From Tubulanus polymorphus (lineage: Eukaryota > Nemertea > Palaeonemertea > Tubulaniformes > Tubulanidae): a DNA stretch of 64,000 bases. The position numbers and the translations under genes were made by a program. The notes under the pieces were generated by a model. That model saw only the letters and a list, made by a program, of their open reading frames with translations, was not told where the DNA came from and did not search any database. The stretch covers positions 12,650,155 to 12,714,154 of the forward strand of contig NC_134033.1 in NCBI RefSeq assembly GCF_964204645.1, read 5' to 3'. Shown piece after piece: positions 49,601 to 62,200 of the stretch (positions are counted from its first letter, which is position 1; the number at the start of each line of letters is the position of its first letter).

Positions 49601-52600
49601 TTAAACTAATTCGTGATTACATGTATAGACACTGTATAGGTTGGGTGGATTATTCAGGTGCTGCCATCATTTAAAATAGATTTCTATAGATTTTGATAAA
49701 CAATTGTATATATATATATACTCCGTGCTGCGAGTTGTAACATACAGTGAAAGGGTTAAACGTTGTATTTCTAAAGGAGCGCCGCCGCGTACGACCAGAG
49801 AACGACCGCCGGGTTGTCGGACGATATTCGTCGGCGGTATTCCCGAGGACGCCACCGAGGATCATCTACGCGAGATATTCAACACGTGCGGCCCGATCAA
49901 CAGTCTGAGATTGAGCAAGAAGAACTTCGCGCACATACGATTCATGTCCGAGGAGTTTATTGATCGGTGTTTGGTTTATTCCGGTGAGTACTGACCTGTG
50001 TCGGTTCTTACAGGGTTCCTACGACACCTCGACTACTTAAAAACTCCTTCTAAATGGAAATGCTTTTAAGGCGGGCATAGGTCGGCCTTGCGACCGCCAG
50101 CGACAATCGCGTCGCAACGACTCACCGACCTACGCTACCTTGCGACTGCCAGCGACGGGTTGCGACTGCCAGCGACGCCAGTCGCAATGAGTCGCACATG
50201 TTCTACTTTCTGCAATGCGACGCGACCGTCGCAACCGACCTGCATGCTGTTGCGACTGGCAACAACTAGTCGCATTCAGTCGCTGACAATCGCATTGCAA
50301 CCGACTTGCGCGGCCAGTTGTGACGCAATGCGACGATCGCGTCGCAACGTCGACCTACGCCCGGCTTTAAATGTGCTTGAAACTGTTTTGATTTTAGCAA
50401 ATCCCTTAAACTCCTTTAAAACTCCTTCAATTTTGAGAAATGGGCAATAGAAAGTTTTTTCTAGTTTTTAGTTGTACAGTAAGCTATGTCTAAATCAGTA
50501 TAAGGATTTGCTTTGACCCTTCATTTACCAAACTAGAAACCGCGTTTAGGAACCATAAGAATAAGAATTTGCTCCTATTTGCGAAAGCACCAACTTACTG
50601 AGATGAACAGTACTGATATAGGAGGAGTCTACAGTAATTGGGATATGAAAGTGATACAGACGCTTCCTCGAGATTTGACATTTAAACCTCATAGAAAACT
50701 CCTTATGCAAGAATGACTGCTCTGTAGGGACCTTGAATCTGTTTTTTTTTTTGCGTTAAAGGTTGGAGATTAAAGGTTGGTGAAGATGCGGAGGAGACTC
50801 GTGTGAACACTGGTCGTATTCACGTCGATTACGCGCAGGCTCGAGACGACCAGTACGAGTGGGAGTGCAACCAGAGGGCGCTCGCTCGCGAATACCGCCA
50901 CTTTCAACGAATCGAAGAGGAGCGCCTGCGTCCGCCGAGTCCTCCGCCGATTATTCACTTCTCCGACCACGAGGCGTTACAGTTACAAGATAAACTGAAA
51001 GGTATGTCGAGTAAGGAGTGCAGCTGAGTTATCCCCATGTATTTGTTGATGATACTTATTCAACCTTTGCTGTTGGAGATGAATAACAACACATTTCTGA
51101 AAAATTCTTCCCCCTTGTGAATTACGGATATGCCACTTTATTGCACCTACTCCTCAGTGCGGTGTATAAGAGATTTAGTGCTTTATTTTCAACCCTGCAG
51201 CGGGGTGTATAACTGATGTGCCCCTTTAATGCATTAACCCATGTTACCGTTATTGCACCTATCCCATAGTGCAGTGTAAAGAGAATGTTCCACTATATTG
51301 TGTCTATCCCGCAATGCAGTGTATGATTATTATACACTATTATTTTGCTTGACATGACTCCTGGAATTTTGTATTTTTCTCCTGGAAAAGTCCTGGAGTT
51401 CCAGTTGTCCTGAAGTGTACGAACCCTGTAATAAATTTACCACTATTGTGTCTACCCGTGTCATGCAGTCTGTAGTAACAGACTTTCCATTCAGGACACG
51501 GAACAACAATAGCAATTGTTTACCATCCGCGATCTGAATCCGTATTCGAGCGTTCATCTCAATGTTTTTGCAGACGACGAGATATTCCCGAAAGCGACGC
51601 AGGTTCTCGTCACGTGGTTAGAACGCGGAGACTGTAAAAGTCGAACGGCGAACGTGTTCTACAGTCTGATACAGACGACCAATTCTCACGTGCGACGTTT
51701 GATGAACGAGAAAACGACGCACGACGACGAACTGAATGCGATGAAGGATAAATTCCGCCAGCGCATGGAGGGATTACTACGACAATGTACGTACCCCTTC
51801 CCCTATGTCTGTATAGGCAATTTCTTTCATTAGGTTTTTTCCCCGGGTTTGTTAGGGGTATCGAAAGCGAGAAATCTTTTGCAAGGCCGTAAATAGCGTT
51901 GGATTTCGGAGAAAGCCATGGAAATGAAACAAGGGTAGTCAAAACGGAAGGAGGTGGTGGGCGCAAACAAATTTTCTATCAGTATGACCCTACAGAATGT
52001 AACGCTCCCTGCCTTGTCCTGTATATACAGTAATGTTAAATCGGGAATCCTGATGTGGGATTAAGTTCACCAGTTCTGAATGATCCAGATTTAGCAGGGT
52101 TTACTGATCTGGGGCCGTATGCATAGTGATGGCTTAGACTTAAGACTATAGTCTTAAGACCAACTTACTAGTAGTTCTATAGCCAATCTAACAACTTAAG
52201 ACCAGTCTTAAGATTTAAGACCACTTTTGGACTTAAGTGACAACTGTGTAACTGGCCCCCTGTAGCCCAATCCCTCAGATGCTCTACATCTCGCCAACCT
52301 TGAAGTTTAGACGGTAGAAATTGATGTTAATACGGTATAGTTACATAATGCCTGAACGTTGATCGTGATGTAATTTGATACCGAGTCAATTTGTACCGGT
52401 GCCAGGTAAATAAATTAAAAACATACTACAATGGAACCTCGTTATAACGTGGAACAGGAACCCAGTTTTAACTGACAGTTGGCTGTGTCCGGTATGAGAT
52501 CAATACGATTGTCTCTTCGGACCCAGTTTCGCGAAAAAGTTAAATTCAAATTTTTGGTTGAATTGCTATTGGTTAATAATGATACGTATTATAAATGATG

Positions 52601-55600
52601 ATAATTTATTTCCACAATAAATTACAACGTGTCACAAAGAGATATACAAAAACATATTAACGGTACTTCATGTTTTTAATGAGGCCAACAATTCAAACTC
52701 AACCGTTTTAAACTGAAACTTTTTCATGAAACTCTGGGATCGAAATGCAAGGTTAGAACGTGTAATATCCAGGTAGTTTTAACGAGGTTCCGCCGGAAAA
52801 ATAAATGAAGGAGTTTAAAAAAGATTCGCGAAGCCATTTACTCATTAACAATCTATCCCCCTACCTGCACGAGGGACGCGTATAGTGAAAACCGAAAATT
52901 TGTGTCTTAATTTTCAAAGTCGATCAGATCGAGAAAGTATTCGTCGCTGCCACTAAACAGAAGGCGTGGGATCACTTCTCAAAGGCCCAACGCAAGAATC
53001 TTCTCTTGTGGAAGAACCAATCGGAGGTGAGTGAGAGTATTGTACAGTCAAAGAACCCCGGTACAATGATTCAGTTTCATGGCGACCAGTAGAATTTATT
53101 TTGCTAACCCTCATTGTTCCCGCAGTACCAGGAAATTGGGAAAATTTCATTAGCTGTGGGCACTATAAACATCGGTATAATTGAGATGTTCCTTTAAGAA
53201 TCGTACCGGGGTTTGTTTGACTGTATGTGTTTATTACCTATTCCTAGTAAACCTGCATCCTGAGTCCGAGCTCACTGATGTTGAAGCTCACAGGAATATC
53301 GACTTTTTTCTGTGCAAATTTGAGCCGTCTAGTAGAGGACTTGGCCTAACACATACACCCCCAAACCCACTGAAATCCCCGGAGAGAGAAGTGCGATAGC
53401 TGGTATGAAATATAACGTTGCTGAAAAGTCGAAAGGTATACCTACCAAGATATGTCAAGCTAACCATTGGTTATATGTTGTGTCCTGTACCTTGCCTTTC
53501 TTGAAATATGAGATCAAAATGTCGGTATGAAAATATGGGAAATCAAAGGTATATCTTGAAAAATTGGATTGTGATTTCGCGCAACCGATAAAAAATGTTT
53601 GGACAGGCGAAATACAGATGATTTGTAAAGGTAAGCGCTGGATTGAAGAACTGGATTACCGTAGGTACCAGCATTGCTGGATATCTTTTTGCCGATGATG
53701 ATATGGTATCGTATATATACCTAAGACAAAATACTCAATAAAATGAAAATTCGGTATCGTTTTCAAGAGGTAAGCTGAAAAAAACCTAAATTTTGACAGG
53801 GTGGCCACTTACCCGTACCTGGAAATCAGGGAATTTTCTTTTGATTGAAAAGTGAGGAAATAAAGGATTTTGTAAAAAAAAAAGCTAAGAATCAGGGAAA
53901 GTCAGGGAAATAGGTTGAGGTTGAGATTGCTATATCATGCGTAAAATCCGACAGTTTTGTCTATGTCAATTTTGACAATTGTATTAATTGATTCGATTCT
54001 TAGCAGATCAAGTCAAGGATAACAACATAGGGAGGTCAGGTACCAGTAAAATACAAATCAAACGAAAGCGGCCACCCTGTTTGATGATTAATTGTTCATA
54101 GAAATCGGTGAAAGTCTTTTTTTGCCTTGTCTCTCATTGAGATGATCTGGATTAAGCAGCGTCTGCTGTTTTACTGAGTAACTAAAAGATATGTAAGAAA
54201 GGGTTGAATAGACTTAAGATTTCAGGTATAACTCGAATTGTTTTGGGGGAGGGATTATTGCACAACTCTGTTTGTACTTTTTGCATGCACGGATATTGAA
54301 TTCAACTTGATGCCGAAACGTTTCGGTTTGATTTATTTTTCAGGATATCCGGAAACAGTCGTTGGAAGATTTTCTGAACGAGCGCAACGAAGATAACATG
54401 GATCTCTCCGATTCAGAAGACGAACCGGTGAAGAAAAAACAACGCCCCGATAGCACAGGTGAGACTTATACTTAGCACTGCAAGTCGAGTTGATCGGATC
54501 TGACTTGAACGGAGTCTGCTGTAATGATCAAAGCAGCATGCAACCACATTCCACACATTCACCATTGAAGTCTGTAGTCCATCAATTTTTTGAAAGTTTG
54601 AAAATAAAAAGACCTTTATCTGATATTTGTTGTAATTTATTTTCAATTAAAAATGTCTTTGCTGCAGAAGTACGAACACATTTGAAACCTGGGTGATTGA
54701 AAATTTGAAAAACATTGATAATTTATCATATGTCAGAATCATTGCAGGGCAAGGCTGCGTAGTGGCATAAATGAAAATCTGTAATCGTCTAGTACAACAC
54801 AATGTGATATGCATCTTTTATTTGTATTTTTTTTTTCATCCCCGCTAGTCGGAAGCAGTAATGTGAGTCACTTACGCGAGGAGAATGATTCGCTCAAGTG
54901 TCAACTGGAGGCGTACAAGAACGAGATCGACCACGTGAAACAGGAGGGCCGCGCGAACGTCGCCGAGAAGGAAAGCCAACTGAAACTACTGCAACAAGCT
55001 CTACAGAATACTCAACAACAACTACTCTCGTCGAGAACTCAAAAACTACAAGACGACGATGAAATCAAGCAGGTGCGTGGCGACATAACCATTTGCTTAA
55101 TCTGGATCAGCTTGCTCCAGAGCATAACCGTATTGTAGTTGGCCTGAACCCTGTTTAATTCGACTTGCTCAACTACTGAATAGGACATCTAAGACAAACA
55201 ACTACTCAATTTACTCAATAAGGTTGAGTCTTCTGTAGCTATTTCTTGAACTGTGTGTTTTTTTTCTCTAGCTCCGTCAGAAACTGGCGAGTACGAACGA
55301 ATCATCGTCAAAAACGTTGAGGGGAACTCGGGAAGACATCGACCGCGCTAATGAACCGACGACTTCTGAATCCAATCAAGGCGTGCACGCAGTCAGTACG
55401 TCTGTGTCTGATTCAGACATGACGCCTCTGAACAGTCGGCAAGCGAAATTAATCGGTAATTATTCAAAATTGATAGCTGTTGTTGAAGTTCGTACATAAC
55501 CTGCCTTCATGTACACCGACATAGGATGTGTCTACTAGGACAGGGGTTTATACTGTGACAGAGTCTCATGATGTCATCAGGTTCGAATCCCTGTGAGGGA

Positions 55601-56267
55601 GTATGTATCTGAGGCATACCATGGCAGAATCTCATGATATGATCAGGTTTGAATCCCTGCTGAGGGAGGATGTTTCTACCAGGGCATGGGTTTTGCAGAG
55701 TTTCATGTTGACATCAGGTTCAAATCTCTGCTGAAGGAGTTTGTGTGTACTGGGTCATTGGTTTTTACTGCTACTAGGTCTAATGATGCCATAGGGTTCA
55801 AATCTGTGCGAGGAAAACAAACTGAAATGGGGTCATTCATTTATTACGTACGTGTTAGGGGAGGGGGAGGGGTCAGTGCAATTGCGTACTGTAATGCTAA
55901 ATGTATATGAAAAAAAGGCCGATTTTGCCTACAGAGGGGGAGGGAGGGTTGAAAAATTCAAATTTTATGCATATGTGATAAATGAATGATCCCAATATTG
56001 AAAAATCGAATCTTTTGAAAGTAACTACAACATTCCTTCTTCTGTTTGTTTGAATTTTCAGGTGTGATATCGACGTTTTTGCACGTGCACCCGTTCGGAG
56101 CGAGCACCGATTACATCTGTTCGTATTTGAGTCGTTTGAATTTGGCGATGATTCGCGCGAGCGAAATCGAAGATCTGCTCGAACGTCTGCCGTCGGTGTT
56201 CCGTCGCGATACGCACGGCGTCGGCGCCTCCATCGAGAAACGTTGGGTGTTCACCGCGTTGAATTGA
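46686..56267 (+). CDS. ENOX: ECTO-NOX disulfide-thiol exchanger (ENOX1/2 orthologue)
   Basis: Twelve exons in phase, 644 aa: 46686-46716, 47055-47180, 48100-48278, 48641-48743, 49777-49983, 50762-51001, 51574-51786, 52920-53026, 54344-54458, 54849-55072, 55272-55455, 56062-56267. A 5' UTR acceptor lies at 46636. Residues 1-145 are Pro/Met/Ser-rich. Residues 161-225 are an RRM with IFVGGIPE (163-170) and KNFAHIRF (195-202). Then come the family strings VDYAQARDDQYEWEC, RLRPPSPPPIIHFSDHEA, NSHVRRLMNEK, and KQKAWDHFSKAQRKNLLLW. After an acidic patch there is a coiled coil (about 445-530), and the C-terminus has STFLHVHPFGAS and GVGASIEKRW. Human ENOX1 is of the same length. Vertebrate ENOX proteins are cell-surface hydroquinone/NADH oxidases with protein disulfide-thiol interchange activity; an RRM in a surface enzyme is a known oddity of the family. 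No break is seen. Confidence 0.96.
46781..46817. repeat. 18-bp perfect palindrome in ENOX intron 1
   Basis: AACTCTTTAATTGGGGTA, one C, then the exact inverse. It may form a cruciform; isolated, not part of a larger repeat that I can see. Confidence 0.85.
50065..50371. mobile_element. GTCGCAA-rich MITE in ENOX intron 5
   Basis: The ends TTTAAGGCGGGCATAGGTCG and its inverse (CGACCTACGCCCGGCTTTAAA) enclose about 265 bp built almost wholly from GTCGCAA / TTGCGAC and CTGCCAGCGAC words in both orientations. It is sharply GC-richer than the AT-rich intron. It has no real coding frame. Confidence 0.8.
51110..51480. repeat. Degenerate tandem repeats in ENOX intron 6
   Basis: Diverged units of about 60-70 nt with the pattern TTGCACCTA, CCCNNAGTGCAGTGTA recur five or six times. 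It is an old, decayed satellite. Confidence 0.6.
52111..52260. mobile_element. GGGGCC-TIR MITE, copy 3
   Basis: It has the same interior as the 32.8-kb copy (AGTTCTATAGCCAATCTAAC, CTTAAGACCAGTCTTAAG) with diverged ends GGGGCCGTATGCATAG and GTGTAACTGGCCCC. It is in ENOX intron 7. Confidence 0.8.
55553..55815 (+). repeat. Tandem decayed tRNA-like (B-box) units in ENOX intron 11
   Basis: Four spaced units of about 65-75 nt each hold CATCAGGTTCGAATCCCTG or a decayed form, then GAGGGAGGATG. That is the right-hand terminus of the foldback family at 26.7, 57.5 and 58.3 kb, here repeated head to tail without the inverted half. Confidence 0.7.
55826..55993 (+). mobile_element. GTCATTCATTTATTACGTACG-type MITE, copy 2
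   Basis: GGGTCATTCATTTATTACG at the left and GATAAATGAATGATCCC at the right are inverse complements, enclosing a GGGGAGGGGGAGGGG block. The partner lies at 34109-34262 in opposite orientation. Confidence 0.72.
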
Positions 56268-56349
56268 GTCCATCCATCGTACCATCGTTTGTAGCCCTTT
56301 ACCGAGTGTGCTGTTTAAGTATCCCATTTCTTGCATTTGTTAATTGATG

Positions 56350-57370
56350 TTGACCCAGGTGAGGTCCTGAACTCGTGTGAAGCCTGGACAATACGTATTT
56401 GAAAGTTTATGGATGAAATGTCAAAAGTCTGGCATTCTTAGTTCTTTTTCAAATAAAAATTGACCTGGGTGAGGTCCTGAACTCATGTGACGCCTGAACT
56501 GGACGATCGCTATTTGAAAGTGTGGCGATGAAATGTCTAATGTCTGGTGTTTTTGTGAAGTCAACCTCGTTATAAGAAACTTCAGGTGACCAGACAATGT
56601 GGTCGTTGAAACCGATTGTGTTTAATATCCAAGATGAATTATGAAGATCGTTCTATTTGGGACAAAATTCTAGGTTTGTAAAAACCGATGAATCGCCACA
56701 TCCGACTTCGGTTCCACTGTATGAAGTGTGGATGTTTCTCCGTAGACTGGATTCACCCACGATCAGCCATTCACCACTGGAGTCTGAAAGTGTGGGGTTT
56801 TGGAGGCGTGCTGATTCGACGTCTAATCTCTGGTGTTCGTAAAGTAAATTTTGTTTATTTTCAATAAAGAAATGTCTCGGATCCTGAGCTCATGAACACG
56901 TATGAAGTCTGGACTATCAGATATTGGCAGAATGGTGATAAAGTATTATTGAATAAGGGGTGGAATCCAGGTAGAATGATACCAATAGGTAGCGCAGAGT
57001 TTCAGTTGAGCCAATCACTTTTTTAAAGAGTCTATAAAAACGTCTGGTGTTTGTAATTCATTTTCACTTTGAAAATTCGGGTCAAGTCAGTGCTAGAGCA
57101 TTTTCATATTAGTTATTTTCAATACTGCATAGTAAATTTCAAACATGTATGAGATGAACAAACAGAGCCTAAAAACGCTCGATCAGAATGCATGAAAATG
57201 TGTGACTTATTTCTCAAAATTTATTTGTGGTATGACCAGCAGAGCACCCCTACTTTGAGGATCATGGATCCACCCTTAGTCTTGAACATGAATGTGAGGT
57301 CTGAACGATTGCTTTTCAAAAGTGTACGTATAATTGGTTTAGACTATTACGAAACGTCTAGCGTTTTCAT
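56350..57370 (+). repeat. Degenerate repeats in the ENOX 3' flank / UTR
   Basis: GTGAGGTCCTGAACTCGTGTG at about 56360 and a near copy at 56468 start two units of about 108 nt; weaker copies follow at 56880 and 57290. They end in GTCTGGCATTC or GTCTGGTGTTT. AATAAA at 56452 could end the ENOX transcript inside the array. No coding exon is present. Confidence 0.6.
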
Positions 57371-57542
57371 ACTGTGCTTAAAATGCTTTTAGTTCGAATT
57401 TATCGTTCAAAGTTTGAACTTTTTTTTTTCATTTAAAAAACTAGTCAAATGTTATGTTGTTATATAATGTATTATTGTGTACGAGTGATGTGATACTGAT
57501 ATGCAAATGGTTTAAATTCTATAGTAGACGCCACATTACTAT

Positions 57543-57880
57543 CATCCTCCCTCTGCAGGGACTCGAACCTGATGGCATCGCTACACTCAGCCACGGCACG
57601 AACCCCTGCATCAGTAGACCGGGTGCGCAGGTACATGCGCAGCTTTCCGAACGAAAACTGGCGGCACCAATCAGATTGCTCGTTGTATAATCGTAGAGGC
57701 AAATTTCAAGGAAGGACTATAAATGGGAAAACCGGGCTAAAATAAAACGGGATTTCTGATTGGCTAAAAATCACATCATCTGAACTGCGCATGTATCTGC
57801 GCACACGGTCGATTATGGCAGGGTTTCGTGCCGTGGCAATCTCCATGCCATCAGGTTCGAATCCCTGCCGGGGGAGGATG
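57543..57880. mobile_element. Foldback transposon with tRNA-like termini, copy 2 (338 bp)
   Basis: It is inverted relative to copy 1. CATCCTCC to GGAGGATG, flanked by the 9-bp duplication CATTACTAT (57534-57542 and 57881-57889). The sequence is nearly identical to copy 1 throughout, so amplification was recent. Confidence 0.9.
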
Positions 57881-57889
57881 CATTACTAT

Positions 57890-59173
57890 GTAGTTATTAG
57901 TATAATGGATAAACTGAAGTCACGATTTACAGATTTGTGAAGGAATCGGTACTAAACAAATAGGAGTCTATTGTAGGCCTATATTAGAAATAGATTTCTT
58001 ATTCATTTGTGTATCTTTCATATTTTGTTTATATCGATGTTTTTGTTATAAAACTATTGCTTATTTTCGGTGTAAATAAATAAACATGTGTATATTATGA
58101 TATCTGAGACGAAAATCTATTTTCACGTTCAACTGTTTTTCATTTCTGGACGTCATCGACCGAAACGTTGACAACCTCAACAATCAATGATCGACAACGA
58201 AAACCAATTGAGAGACTCGTCCTTTGTAGGTTTGTGACTCTAGGGGGAGCTGTGGCAAACATGCATGCTGCATCGTGCAACTATCATCCTCCCCCGGCAG
58301 GGATTCGAACCTGATGGCATCGAGATTGCCACGGCACGAAACCCTGCCATAATCGACCGTGTGCGCAGATACATGCGCAGTTCAGATGATGTGATTTTTA
58401 GCCAATCAGAAATCCTAATTTCCTAAATCAGAAATCCTAAATTTATTTAGCCCGGGTTTTCCCATTTATAGTTCTTCCTTGAAATTTGCCTCAACGATTA
58501 TACAACGAGCAATCTGATTGGTGCCGCCAGTTTTCGTTCGGAAAGCTGCGCATGTACCTGCGCACCCGGTCTACTGATAAAGGGGTTCGTGCCGTGGCTG
58601 AGTGTAGCGATGCCATCAGGTTCGAGTCCCTGCAGAGGGAGGATGTGCAACTATACGCACCATTTAAAAACGACCTTTCATCGTCCTTGACAAATCTATT
58701 TAAATATAAAGGAATTCTTCTGTTCCTATTACATCTTCATCGAGATTGAGGATCTTACAAGCGGAAAAGTATGATTTTATTTATTCAAGTATTCCCATAT
58801 CACACAGACAGTGATGATCAACAATTTTCTATTCTGAAATTGACGCTATCATCAGTTTAGTTTGAGTAGTGACGCACGCGCATTGACGACGAATGCAGCG
58901 CCGAGTTGCCCGCAGACGAGGATGCGTCGAAAAATATCAAACATGTTAGATATTTGGCGGAAATACGCTACAATAAAAAAAAATCACCCGCACACGAGCC
59001 GAAAACTGCAAGAACCAGTACAATATTCTCGACCATTCATTGCATGCTGCTGTGTACACCTATAGTAATTACAGTCACGATGATAAAGTAACCGGTTTAG
59101 GTTCAATACCGCGCGCCGACGCCGGGTTGAGACATATGCAATTTTTCGCACGAAGAGCTGACTGTGTATTAAG
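57890..59173. other. Intergenic, holds foldback transposon copy 3
   Basis: Apart from the element at 58285-58645 I see only AT-rich sequence and short chance frames. Confidence 0.55.
58285..58645. mobile_element. Foldback transposon with tRNA-like termini, copy 3 (361 bp)
   Basis: Same orientation as copy 1, flanked by the 9-bp duplication TGCAACTAT (58276-58284 and 58646-58654). A short internal duplication (AATCAGAAATCCTAA twice) explains the extra length. Confidence 0.9.
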
Positions 59174-59180
59174 TATATAA
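59174..59180 (+). promoter_or_regulatory. TATA box of the JmjC gene
   Basis: TATATAA lies 40 nt before the ATG at 59220, which would give a very short 5' UTR (about 10-15 nt). It is plausible but unproven. Confidence 0.35.
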
Positions 59181-59219
59181 ATGAACACTACTAGATTTAA
59201 AAGAACATTGTAACTGAAA

Positions 59220-62200
59220 ATGGTTCTGGTGTTCGGCTGCTCGTCGATGCTGCAAAAGCTCCCACTTTTATCGGGATTAGTGGTCATTTTTGCGCGGGTC
59301 GGCCTTGCGGCCAACTGTAGCAGTTACGGCGGTAATAGGCGCGGTGGTCACAAAATGCCGTTCGGATTCTGCGGTCCACATCTGCCGGTTGATGAAGTGG
59401 TCGGTTGGCCGTTGATGTCGACGTTTACGGAAAAGTACGTGAAAAATCAGGCGCCTCTGTTGATGAAGCACGCCGCTGAGATCTCGCCGGCTTTCCGACT
59501 GTGGACCGACGAGTATTTCGCGTCGTTGGATCTCGCAGACGATGCCCGGGTCACGGTGGAAACGCGCAAGAAAGAGGACCGCGCCCTACCCGCATCGGAT
59601 ATGCATTTTAGCGAATGGGTAAAAACGTACAAGCAAACGGATAATTACATGATAGAAGATATGCCGTATTTTTTGAGGTATGGTGTGCGATTTTATTCGC
59701 TTTACAAAAGATCGAAAAAAGTGAACACGGTTGACATTGGGAGAGGGGAATATATATCATCAAGCTTTGTTTTTTGTTTCGTAGCAAAGATGTTCTTTAT
59801 CCCGGACCACTGCAGTGTGACAATCTGAGGAAATATTTGATCAAAACGGTAAGTGTATAATTGTATTCATAGAATGTAGGCCTAAATCAGCAGAATCCAA
59901 CTGTGGTGAAATAAATCTTTCTTTAAATCTTGAAGCTGATGTGGTTCAGTAGCGGAGGAACGAAGTCCGTGGCTCATACGGACCTCAGCGATAACATCAT
60001 TTGCGTGTTCCGTGGCACGAAGACATTCGTCATGGTCGACCCTCACAAGCACGGCCATAAAGTACCGATAAACCGGTCGTTTTCGCCGATTGACGTTGAC
60101 AGGTATGTATGGTATAATATGCTGTGTAAAACCGCCCGGGCCGGTCTGACGATGTTGACCTGCGTAACGGCATCTTCACCCGTCAAGGGATTCGAACCCA
60201 CTACGCTAAAGCTGTTCCCCGAACCCCTTGACCTCACGAGTCGTTGAAGTCGTTACTAGCCGACCAGAATCCGGTCGTACCAATCACAGCGCTTGTAACA
60301 AACCGTCAGTAGACTTATGTTGGTTTTCCCGTTACATTGACCAATCAGCAAACGTTTTACCGAACAAGGAAGTATTTCTTAAATCGATATATGACGTCAC
60401 GCGCAACAGCGCCAGTAATGAAATCACGCTTCGTGAGGCCAGGCATCTTCACCCGTCAAGGGATTCGAACCCACTACGCTAAAGCTGTTCCCCGAACCCC
60501 TTGACCTCACGAGTCGTTGAAGTCGTTACTAGCCGACCAGAATCCGGTCGTACCAATCACAGCACTTGTAACAAACCGTCAGTAGACTTATGTTGGTTTT
60601 CCCGTTACATTGACCAATCAGCAAACGTTTTACCGAACAAGGAAGTATTTCGCAAATCGATATATGACGTCACGCGCAACAGCGCCAGTAATGAAATCAC
60701 GCTTCGTGAGGCCAGGCATCTTCACCCGTCAAGGGATTCGAACCCACTACGCTAAAGCTGTTCCCCGAACCCCTTGACCTCACGAGTCGTTGAAGTCGTT
60801 ACTAGCCGACCAGAATCCGGTCGTACCAATCACAGCACTTGTAACAAACCGTCAGTAGACTTATGTTGGTTTTCCCGTTACATTGACCAATCAGCAAACG
60901 TTTTACCGAACAAGGAAGTATTTCGCAAATCGATATATGACGTCACGCGCAACAGCGCCAGTAATGAAATCACGCTTCATGAGGCCAGGCATCTTCACCC
61001 GTCAAGGGATTCGAACCCACTACGCTAAAGCTGTTCCCCGAACTCCTTGACCTCACGAGTCGTTGGAGTCGTTACTAGCCGACCAGAATCCGGTCGCACC
61101 AATCACAGCGCTCGTAACAAACCGTCAGGAAGTATTTCGCAAATCGATATATGACGTCACGCGCAACAGCGCCAGTAATGAAATCACGCTTCGTGAGGCC
61201 AGGGGGCTGGTGGAAGTGATTTCGGGGGTGATACCGCACCCCTGGCAAGCGAGGATGGAGGCCAGGGGGCTGGTGGAAGCGAGTTCGGGAGTGATACCGG
61301 ACCCCTGGCAAGCGAGGATGGCGTAACGGTGAATCCGGGTCATAATACTTCCGCCCAAAATACCTCCACCGAAATATCCCACACCCATAATCCCTCCACC
61401 CAGAATACCCTCATATGTTTCCAAAATACCTCCAGGCCCTAGATCGAATGGGTTTATGCCTGAAGAACAAAAATTAGGAACCTATTAGTAATATAATTTT
61501 TTAGAATTTGTCCCCATCAAAGTTTGAATTTACAGGCCATATTCAAATAAACCAATGTTCTGTAGTTTAAAAGTAGTTAATTGAGTAAAACAAAGTATGA
61601 TGTTAATTTCAGTATATTGTTCGAAGATCATTGTTGCAGTTAAATGGAAATGAACTGAATTCAGTGTGTATACCGAAGAAGTACATTGTTTTCTTAGATA
61701 TAGGACTAATTGATATTCTATAATCTAAATATTGAATTGTTTCCAGAGAAATCTAGTATTAGATTAAAGACATGAGATAAACTAACTAATATTCTATCCC
61801 TATCTCGTTGTTTGTTCAAATTGGGTCGATTTTTTTAAATTTCCCAGCCATAACTAATTGGAAGTGAACATTGTCATTAATTGTTATTCAATTATTATTC
61901 AGTATAGGCTTATATATACCGTAATACATTATATATGATCCTATACATGTATAATAGTCAATATTGGTGGTACTTTATACATCTAAATAATAGAATTATA
62001 GTATTTCTTTTTATTCTGGGTGGAGGTATTTTGGACACATATGAGGGTATTCTGGGTGGAGGGATTCTGGGTGTGGGATTTTGGACGGAGGTATTATGGG
62101 CGTATCCCCGTAACGGTATATTCAATGATTAACCGCAGGAGTTCTATATAGGCCTGTGTAAAACCGGCCATTCCACGGTATAGAAAGTTTGAAAATGTGT

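Noticed and set aside
50088..50450. 120-codon frame in ENOX intron 5
   Set aside because: Lies inside the GTCGCAA-word element and is not in phase with the ENOX exons.
60228..61028. Three near-identical 84-codon frames
   Set aside because: They arise from the 273-bp intronic array, cross B-box words and have no protein-like features.
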